Part shown: one piece after another, positions 15,638 to 19,852 of the stretch | Position numbering within the stretch: the stretch's first letter is position 1 | Layout of the letters: the number at the start of each line of letters is the position of its first letter | Assembly (NCBI GenBank): GCA_934636655.1 | Contig: CAKUAS010000029.1 | Span: 1 to 19,852, forward strand | Direction of reading: 5' to 3' | From: an uncultured Oscillospiraceae bacterium | Lineage (GTDB): Bacteria > Bacillota > Clostridia > Oscillospirales > Oscillospiraceae | Length of the DNA: 19,852 nt | Program-made: the position numbers and the translations under genes | Notes under the pieces: model-generated | What the model was told of the DNA's origin: nothing | Database searches by the model: none | The model's input: only the letters and a program-made list of their open reading frames with translations

Positions 15638-16063
15638 ATGAACCGTGAAAACAAACGGAAAACATTTGAAAAAGGCTACTATAAAAATCACGCATGCAGC
15701 GACAGCTTCACCTGCAAGGTCTGCGGCCGTCTCGTAACGCCGCAGGGCGCCGGAAGTGATCACAGAAACCATTGCCCGAACTGCCTGTGCAGCCTGCACG
15801 TCGATATTGAGCCCGGCGACCGGGAGGGTGACTGCGGCGGCATAATGGAGCCCGTGGCGGTCTGGGTCCGCAAGGGCGGAGAGTGGGCGATCATCCACCG
15901 CTGCCGCCGGTGTGGCGAGCTGAGCTCGAACCGCGTCGCGGCCGACGATAATCCGATGAAGCTTATGAGCATTGCGATGAAGCCGCTGTGTGAGCCCCCG
16001 TTTCCCCTCGAGCGCATCGAGGAGCTGACGGCGCTCATGGCCGGCGACGGCAGCCTGAACTGA
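15638..16063 (+). CDS. RNHCP-domain zinc-ribbon protein
   Basis: Small cytoplasmic protein of 141 aa with the RNHCP family signature. The start at 15638 was chosen for the perfect AGGAGG 7 nt upstream; the longer frame from 15557 passes through the leader hairpin. Four cysteine pairs or half-pairs are visible: CKVC (26-29), RNHCPNC (43-49) with a CxxC, a single Cys at 66, and CRRC (89-92). These suggest two zinc ribbons. The family has no established biochemical role to my knowledge; a nucleic-acid-binding or ribosome-linked function is only a guess. A strong terminator follows directly, so the gene is probably monocistronic with its own structured leader. Confidence 0.85.
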   Translation: MNRENKRKTFEKGYYKNHACSDSFTCKVCGRLVTPQGAGSDHRNHCPNCLCSLHVDIEPGDREGDCGGIMEPVAVWVRKGGEWAIIHRCRRCGELSSNRVAADDNPMKLMSIAMKPLCEPPFPLERIEELTALMAGDGSLN

Positions 16064-16067
16064 AAAG

Positions 16068-16098
16068 AAAAAGCACAGGGATTTCCCTGTGCTTTTTT
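16068..16098 (+). terminator. Intrinsic terminator after the RNHCP gene
   Basis: AAAGCACAGGG pairs with CCCTGTGCTTT around a short ATTT loop, followed by TTTTTT. The T tract merges with the TTTT start of the repeat end at 16094, as if the repeat had joined at the terminator. Confidence 0.9.
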
Positions 16099-16487
16099 CA
16101 GTGGCGCATTGGGGCAGTACCTATACGTTTATTGCGGTAGCCCGGTATCGAGATTACCGACAAAACTATTACAGCGGGCGACCATCGATCGTCCGTTTTT
16201 TTATGGTTTTCTCCGCACTTTCCGGTCGGGCTGACGCAATAAGCATATTGGTACAATATAAAAACGCCACTAAAAAGACACCTCATCCGTCACCTGCGGT
16301 GACACCTTCCCTAAAAGGGGAAGGCAAGGGTGCGGTGTTCTGATTTAGTGCAAAACATTTCCCTACAGGGTGCGGACAAAATTTGCACTGCACCCGCGGG
16401 AAGCGGCAGTTTTCCGGTTTTGCCGGCAGCTTCGATACCGGGCAAGCGCAATAAACGTATAGGTACTGCCTTAATTCGCCTCTAAAA
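16094..16487. mobile_element. Repeat cluster 4 between convergent genes
   Basis: Left terminal repeat 16094-16150, inner inverted right end 16222-16276, double-hairpin repeat 16279-16330 (stem 1 GTCACC-TGC-GGTGAC) and outer right end 16433-16487. This is the same order as in cluster 1, so two loci share one composite plan: left end, right end, double hairpin, right end. The left edge lies in the RNHCP terminator T tract, and the right edge encodes the last residues of the leftward methyltransferase. The region contains no gene. Confidence 0.75.
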
Positions 16488-17304
16488 CTACGATCTGCAT
16501 TTTCATCATGTTGTCGCCGATGCGGGCAAGGAAGCGGAAAAACGCGCTCACGGACGGATCGCTGAGATCGTTGTAGCCGAGCATATAGCCGCGGGAGGAG
16601 ACGGAGATGTTTTCGCTCCAGGAGGATAGCTCGGCCTTCGCGTCGGAAACGGCGAAGTATGCGCCGACATCCTGGATTTTCGCATCCTTTATCCAGGTCT
16701 TGAGCATGAGTTTGACTGCCTTTTTGTTCGCCGCGTCGAAAACGAGTCTGCTGCCGGGAAATGCCGCGGCCATTGCCTGCACGAGGGCCTTGACCTGATC
16801 GGTCAGGAAATAATAGAACACACCGGCGGCGAAAAACACAGCTCCGCCGGACGCGTCGATGCGCTCAAACCATGCGGTATCGTTCAGGTCGCAGCCGATG
16901 TTCTCCTCGCGCTCACTGGCGGGAAGCAGCTCGTTTCGGACGGCGATGACCTCGGGAAAATCAAGGTTATAGAGCTTGCATGTGCCGTTATCGCAGCTGC
17001 GCCCGGTGCTGTCCAGACCGCAGCCGAGATTTACGACCGCGGCGTTCGGGTGCTCCTTGAGATAGTCGCGCACCTCGATGGCGAGGTCGGTCTGGCGCAT
17101 TGCGGCCTCGAGAAAGCCGAAGCGCTGCATGATGCTCTCGGACTTTTTCGCAAGCACGGAAAAGTCGTAATCTATCTGCTCAATAAGCCGTGCGGCGCTC
17201 TCGTCACGGTACAGCGCCGGGTACAGCTCCGAGCACATTTTTCGCCCGTACAGGGGAATGACCAGCGTCTCCTGCACACTGTTTTTTTCGATGTGATATT
17301 TCAT
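16471..17304 (-). CDS. LCM-family class I SAM-dependent methyltransferase
   Basis: Predicted O-methyltransferase of 277 aa resembling the leucine carboxyl methyltransferase (PPM1/TcmP-like) family. The SAM-binding motif I is VVNLGCGLDS (residues 90-99), followed by acidic YNLDFPEVI (112-120), GCDLNDTAWF (137-146) and FFAAGVFYYF (157-166). It starts at 17304, overlapping the upstream hydrolase stop as ATGA, with AGGAG about 8 nt before the ATG. It is thus the last, translationally coupled gene of a four-gene operon. Substrate is unknown; family members methylate carboxyl or hydroxyl groups of polyketides and small molecules. The final LEAN-stop is encoded by a repeat end, so the original C-terminus may have been replaced. 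Confidence 0.88.
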   Translation of the reverse strand: MKYHIEKNSVQETLVIPLYGRKMCSELYPALYRDESAARLIEQIDYDFSVLAKKSESIMQRFGFLEAAMRQTDLAIEVRDYLKEHPNAAVVNLGCGLDSTGRSCDNGTCKLYNLDFPEVIAVRNELLPASEREENIGCDLNDTAWFERIDASGGAVFFAAGVFYYFLTDQVKALVQAMAAAFPGSRLVFDAANKKAVKLMLKTWIKDAKIQDVGAYFAVSDAKAELSSWSENISVSSRGYMLGYNDLSDPSVSAFFRFLARIGDNMMKMQIVVLEAN

Positions 17305-18038
17305 TTTATTATCTCCTCAAGCATTGCCGCGAAGCCCTTCGGGTCGCGGATCTGATATTGCATGTGATTATAGCCCTCGAACACAGGGAACTGCGCGTGT
17401 GGGTATGCGCGCATTACTGCGTCTCGGTATTTGAAGTGATCCTCTATGCTGCCGAACTCGAAAACGCAGCGGCGCTGGAGCTCCTCCGGCAGCGGCGGGA
17501 ACGGCTTGTCCTCGAGGCTGTCGGAAAGCTGGCGGCGCAGGCAGCCTAAGCGCAGCGCCTTGCCTGCTGCGATGAAATACGGCTTTATCGCGTCATCGTC
17601 GCACCACATGATCTTGCCGAGCGTTTTGCCCTTCGTGCGGTACAGGCTTTTTATCGCAAGATACAGAAACGGCGTCATTATCCGCCGCGTCGGAAGCGGT
17701 ATCTGCGCAAACTGGCCGCCGTCAAAAAACGCGTGCCCGACGGGCAGAGCGGTGCTAGTCAAAAAAGCCATGGCAAGATCCGCGCCGATGGACGAGGCAA
17801 CGATAAGCTCGATGCGCTCGACGCCCTGTTTGCGGAGAAAGTCCTCGATCTGCCGCACTTCGTCGGCTTTACTTATGTATTTCTGTCCCTCGCAGTAGAC
17901 GCTCGAGGTCGGCATGATGCAGAAAAAGCGGTCTTTTAGATGCTCGGCTACGGGCTCGCTGCTCGCGCCGACAACGCCCATCGCGTGGAAAAACAGTACG
18001 GCAGGAGATTTCCTGTCGCCCATAGTTTCAAACAGCAT
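17301..18038 (-). CDS. Alpha/beta-fold hydrolase
   Basis: Cytoplasmic hydrolase of 245 aa. The start at 18038 has AGGAG about 10 nt upstream; the longer frame to 18188 lies over the neighbouring membrane gene. The first strand and oxyanion region is VLFFHAMGVVG (14-24). The probable nucleophile elbow is VASSIGA (80-86), a GxSxG variant with Ser83 and Ala in the first position. The probable catalytic His is 225 (GYNHMQY). The acid is not certain; Asp200 is a candidate. No signal peptide is present. It lies third in the operon, 11 bp after the membrane-protein gene, and its end overlaps the methyltransferase start by 4 bp. Esterase, thioesterase or lipase-like activity would fit, but the substrate cannot be inferred. 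Confidence 0.82.
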   Translation of the reverse strand: MLFETMGDRKSPAVLFFHAMGVVGASSEPVAEHLKDRFFCIMPTSSVYCEGQKYISKADEVRQIEDFLRKQGVERIELIVASSIGADLAMAFLTSTALPVGHAFFDGGQFAQIPLPTRRIMTPFLYLAIKSLYRTKGKTLGKIMWCDDDAIKPYFIAAGKALRLGCLRRQLSDSLEDKPFPPLPEELQRRCVFEFGSIEDHFKYRDAVMRAYPHAQFPVFEGYNHMQYQIRDPKGFAAMLEEIIK

Positions 18039-18049
18039 GATATCTCTCC

Positions 18050-18541
18050 TCAGTGAATGAAAATGAGCATGATCCCGGACAGAATGGCGGATATGAACGC
18101 CATTCCTACGGTCCCGAACAGCCACTTTTTGCGCTTGTCGGCGGCGGTGATGTACGGGCGCAGGTCCTCCGTGCCCGGAATGATCCATGCATCAGTATGT
18201 CCTACCCACCAGCCGTCGACGAGAAAGCGGTCGATGAGGTTCATGATCGACAGGATGACGAGCATCTGCCAGAAGCCCGGCCAAAATCCGCGCGCACCGT
18301 TTATGGCGTAGGCGCACACGATGACGTATGCCATGTAAAGCGGGATGCAGCAGGCCTTGAATATTGTCTTGTTGCGCTTTATCCTTTCGCGTGTCGTGAG
18401 CCCGAGGGAAATGCTGCGCTCCTGCACGGTGTCACTGTACAGAAACACCATGCCGACAGCGCCCTTTCGGATGCCGAATGCGCACACCGCGAACAGCAGT
18501 GCGCCGAGGATGAGTCCTTCGATGATAAGCTTCAGCGCCAT
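18050..18541 (-). CDS. Unrecognised integral membrane protein
   Basis: I do not recognise a family for this 163-aa protein. It has about four hydrophobic segments: residues 5-24, about 66-82, about 86-106 and 141-162. Between the third and fourth segments is an aromatic loop with GWWVGHTDAWIIPGTEDLRPY. A basic stretch (RKKW) precedes the last helix. It starts at 18541 with AGGAGG placed inside the end of the upstream gene, and stop and start overlap by one base (TAATG). Coupling with the ATC-hydrolase-like gene and the hydrolase is therefore clear. The protein may be a membrane partner or exporter for the product of this operon, which is inference only. Confidence 0.85.
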   Translation of the reverse strand: MALKLIIEGLILGALLFAVCAFGIRKGAVGMVFLYSDTVQERSISLGLTTRERIKRNKTIFKACCIPLYMAYVIVCAYAINGARGFWPGFWQMLVILSIMNLIDRFLVDGWWVGHTDAWIIPGTEDLRPYITAADKRKKWLFGTVGMAFISAILSGIMLIFIH

Positions 18542-19242
18542 TATTTATTCCTCCTGTAGCCGGCCTCGTCGCGATACTCGGGGTGCGCCTCGAGGTATGC
18601 GTCGCGATCGCCGACGATAGTATAGTCGCACTTGCAGCCGTTTGCGCAGGTCGTCGTGCGCACGAGCCGCGCGTGAATGAGCTCCATTGCCGCAAAATCC
18701 GGATTGCACAGCGCCGGCATGACCTCCAAAAGCCCGTGGGCCTTGGCAAACTCCGCCGTCGGGCACTCGGTGAATTCGTAGTAGATGGGCTTGTCTTTGT
18801 CAAACGGTGCGACGTTCATCTTGAAGTCGCCCCATTTATCGCAGCGCTTCTTCGCATTCGTAAACGCGAAGTGCATCAGACGCTTGAAAATCGGTTTATT
18901 GCAGTCAACGAATTTCAGCTTGCGGAATGACGGCAGGAACAACTCGCCTTCCATCTCCTCGATCTCCGCGAGGCTCGTTACGTCGCGGCACACGACATAG
19001 TAGGCCATCAGCGCCACGCAGTCGTAATTGCCGCCCGGGCCGTTGTGGAAATTGTCTTTGCCGCCGAGGTCCGTGCGCCAGCCGGAGATGAACTCGATAT
19101 ATTTTTTCTGCACGCGCTCCCAAACCGCGTCGCGTTCCTCCGGCGGATAGTGCAGCGCGATCTTCTCGAGCATCTGCTCTTTGCACGGAGCGGAGTACAA
19201 AACGTGGCAGCTGCGGTCAAATTCCAGCTCTTCGTCTTTCAT
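18541..19242 (-). CDS. L-2-amino-thiazoline-4-carboxylate hydrolase-like protein
   Basis: First gene of the four-gene operon; 233 aa, no signal peptide. It matches my memory of the ATC-hydrolase family (Pfam PF14196). Family-like blocks are GGKDNFHNGPGGNYDCVALM (60-79), YEFTECPTAEFAKAHGLLEV (155-174), MPALCNPDF and the Cys-rich CANGCKCDYTIVGD near the C-terminus. Named members hydrolyse L-2-amino-thiazoline-4-carboxylate in the L-cysteine conversion pathway, but most family members in Clostridia have no tested substrate. AGGAGG lies 8 nt from the ATG. Upstream are a perfect 20-bp operator-like palindrome and a consensus promoter about 280 bp away. Confidence 0.8.
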   Translation of the reverse strand: MKDEELEFDRSCHVLYSAPCKEQMLEKIALHYPPEERDAVWERVQKKYIEFISGWRTDLGGKDNFHNGPGGNYDCVALMAYYVVCRDVTSLAEIEEMEGELFLPSFRKLKFVDCNKPIFKRLMHFAFTNAKKRCDKWGDFKMNVAPFDKDKPIYYEFTECPTAEFAKAHGLLEVMPALCNPDFAAMELIHARLVRTTTCANGCKCDYTIVGDRDAYLEAHPEYRDEAGYRRNK

Positions 19243-19260
19243 TGTCAGCCCTCCTTATAT

Positions 19261-19280
19261 AAGTTAGCACTTGCTAACTT
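19261..19280 (-). promoter_or_regulatory. 20-bp palindrome, candidate repressor operator
   Basis: AAGTTAGCA and TGCTAACTT are perfect inverted 9-bp arms around a 2-bp centre. It lies directly upstream of the ribosome site of the ATC-hydrolase-like gene. The size and symmetry fit a TetR-family-type operator. It is too short-looped to act as a terminator and lacks a U tract. No regulator gene is in the window. Confidence 0.6.
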
Positions 19281-19315
19281 GCGCGGTTTTTAAAAGCCGC
19301 CTTCCGGCAGCGAGG

Positions 19316-19370
19316 TTTTAGAGGCGCATTAAGGCATCTACCGATACGTTTATTGCGTCAGCCCGGTATC
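19316..19370 (+). repeat. Terminal-repeat copy upstream of the operon
   Basis: TTTTAGAGGCGCATTAAGGC followed by CGATACG and CCCGGTATC: this is a nearly consensus left end. A second copy in the same orientation follows 35 bp later. Both lie in the predicted 5' leader of the leftward operon, in antisense orientation to it. Confidence 0.8.
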
Positions 19371-19404
19371 TGAGGTGCCGATGAACGCAAAAGTGTTTTC
19401 AGGC

Positions 19405-19456
19405 CGGGAGGCGCATTAAGGCACCTGCCGATACGCTTATTGCGTGAACCGGGATA
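19405..19456 (+). repeat. Second terminal-repeat copy upstream of the operon
   Basis: GGGAGGCGCATTAAGGCACC and CGATACG, then GTGAACCGGGATATG. It is more decayed than the copy at 19316. No right end is visible, so this tandem pair is not a complete element. Confidence 0.72.
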
Positions 19457-19521
19457 TGAACTGCGGCCGAAACCGCGGCAAACGGATGACCGGAGTTAAA
19501 GATGTCAACAAATCATAAATT

Positions 19522-19550
19522 ATTATAGTAAGGCCAAATGCGCTTGTCAA
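19522..19550 (-). promoter_or_regulatory. Perfect consensus promoter reading into the four-gene operon
   Basis: On the minus strand TTGACA (19545-19550), a 17-bp spacer and TATAAT (19522-19527) match the sigma-A consensus exactly. Transcription would start near 19515 and run about 275 nt to the ATC-hydrolase-like gene. A perfect 17-bp palindrome (19539-19555, arms TGCGCTTG/CAAGCGCA) overlaps the -35 hexamer and could be an operator. Confidence 0.85.
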
Positions 19551-19574
19551 GCGCAAGACGAGTTCCGTTTTTGC

Positions 19575-19608
19575 AAAAAAGAGCTCCCGCTGTCAGGCGG
19601 AAGCTCTT
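19575..19608 (-). terminator. Terminator of the tRNA-Ser gene
   Basis: Reading leftward, AAGAGCTTCCGC and GCGGGAGCTCTT form a 12-bp stem (one G-T pair) with a CTGACA loop, followed by TTTTTT. It starts 3 nt after the tRNA CCA end and separates tRNA transcription from the next promoter. Confidence 0.9.
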
Positions 19609-19610
19609 GA

Positions 19611-19701
19611 TGGCGGATAGGGTGGGATTCGAACCCACGAGCCGCTTGCGCGACTACCTGATTTCGAGTCAGTCCCGTTATGACCACTTCGATACGTCTC
19701 C
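19611..19701 (-). tRNA. tRNA-Ser(CGA), with acceptor-stem mismatches
   Basis: 91 nt including an encoded CCA. The anticodon loop is CTCGAAA (anticodon CGA). A long variable arm (GTCGC-GCAA-GCGGC) marks class II tRNA-Ser. The T arm GTGGG-TTCGAAT-CCCAC is perfect and the discriminator is G. The acceptor halves GGAGACG and CCTATCC leave mismatches at pairs 4-69 (G-A) and 6-67 (C-C), and the top anticodon pair 27-43 is A-G. The gene may be functional with correction, hybrid, or a decaying copy. Confidence 0.85.
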
Positions 19702-19733
19702 GTATTTATCTCAACATCAGCACCTCAGAAAAC

Positions 19734-19755
19734 GGGGAGAACTGATGGGGAGAAC
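19734..19755. repeat. Two 9-bp direct repeats near the tRNA
   Basis: GGGGAGAAC occurs twice with a TGAT spacer (19734-19742 and 19747-19755), between the tRNA 5' end and the tRNA-like fragment at the window edge. The role is unknown. Confidence 0.55.
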
Positions 19756-19852
19756 AAGCAAAAATATTAAGTTAAGAATACCCGAAAAACCCCGTAAAAT
19801 CAAGGGATTCCGGTCAGGGAGCTACCGAGTAGCGACCACGATTTCGAGTCTT
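19745..19852 (+). CDS. Possible ORF running off the window
   Basis: An ATG preceded by GGGGAG at a 5-nt gap opens a frame that stays open for 36 codons to the window end (starts MGRTSKNIKLRIPEKPRK). I do not recognise it. The last part (19831-19852) overlaps sequence matching the tRNA-Ser anticodon arm, so the frame may be spurious. Confidence 0.2.
   Translation, partial: MGRTSKNIKLRIPEKPRKIKGFRSGSYRVATTISSL

Noticed and set aside
6695..16330. Regularly similar palindromic repeats as a CRISPR array
   Set aside because: Copies are kilobases apart, in both orientations, with no uniform spacers and no cas genes.
19261..19280. The palindrome as CIRCE (HrcA operator)
   Set aside because: CIRCE has TTAGCACTC arms with a 9-bp spacer. 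Here the spacer is 2 bp and the arms differ after TTAGCA.

Overview
The window looks like a chromosomal segment of an endospore-forming, Gram-positive Clostridia bacterium, probably a gut Oscillospiraceae/Ruminococcaceae-type organism. The evidence is two sporulation genes (spoIVB and gpr), a Soj/Spo0J (ParA/ParB) pair with parS sites, SLH-domain surface proteins, strong AGGAGG ribosome binding sites, and moderately high GC with dispersed hairpin repeats. Taxonomy is inferred from gene content; no 16S is present.

Layout from left to right. Positions 1-1919 hold the 3' part of mfd. Two leftward SLH-domain surface proteins follow (2050-6276): one with a CHAP amidase domain and one with a C39-like papain fold, InlB-type repeats and leucine-rich repeats. 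A repeat-filled gap leads to a leftward LysM/M14 peptidoglycan endopeptidase (6860-8143). Rightward spoIVB, leftward rpsT and rightward gpr follow, separated by clear terminators and promoters. Immediately after gpr come three parS sites, a consensus promoter, soj, spo0J and serS. Then come a 770-bp repeat cluster, mscL, and an RNHCP zinc-ribbon gene. The right part is a tightly coupled leftward four-gene operon: ATC-hydrolase-like protein, membrane protein, alpha/beta hydrolase and LCM-type methyltransferase. It lies downstream of a perfect consensus promoter. A leftward tRNA-Ser(CGA) with unusual acceptor mismatches lies at the right edge.

The most unusual content is between the genes. I count 16 copies of a roughly 50-58 bp terminal repeat that begins TTTTAGAGGCG, often in inverted pairs framing 90-400 bp, like miniature inverted-repeat elements. 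Five copies of a second, double-hairpin repeat lie in or beside them, and their first stems show compensatory base changes. Three protein genes (mfd, the M14 peptidase and the methyltransferase) read directly into the outer edge of the first repeat. They take their last codons and TAA stop from it, giving C-termini EAH or LEAN. This points to a repeat family that sits at gene ends.

Functional themes are DNA repair, cell-surface display, spore formation and cortex/peptidoglycan processing, chromosome segregation near the origin, translation, osmotic protection, and an uncharacterised small-molecule modification operon.
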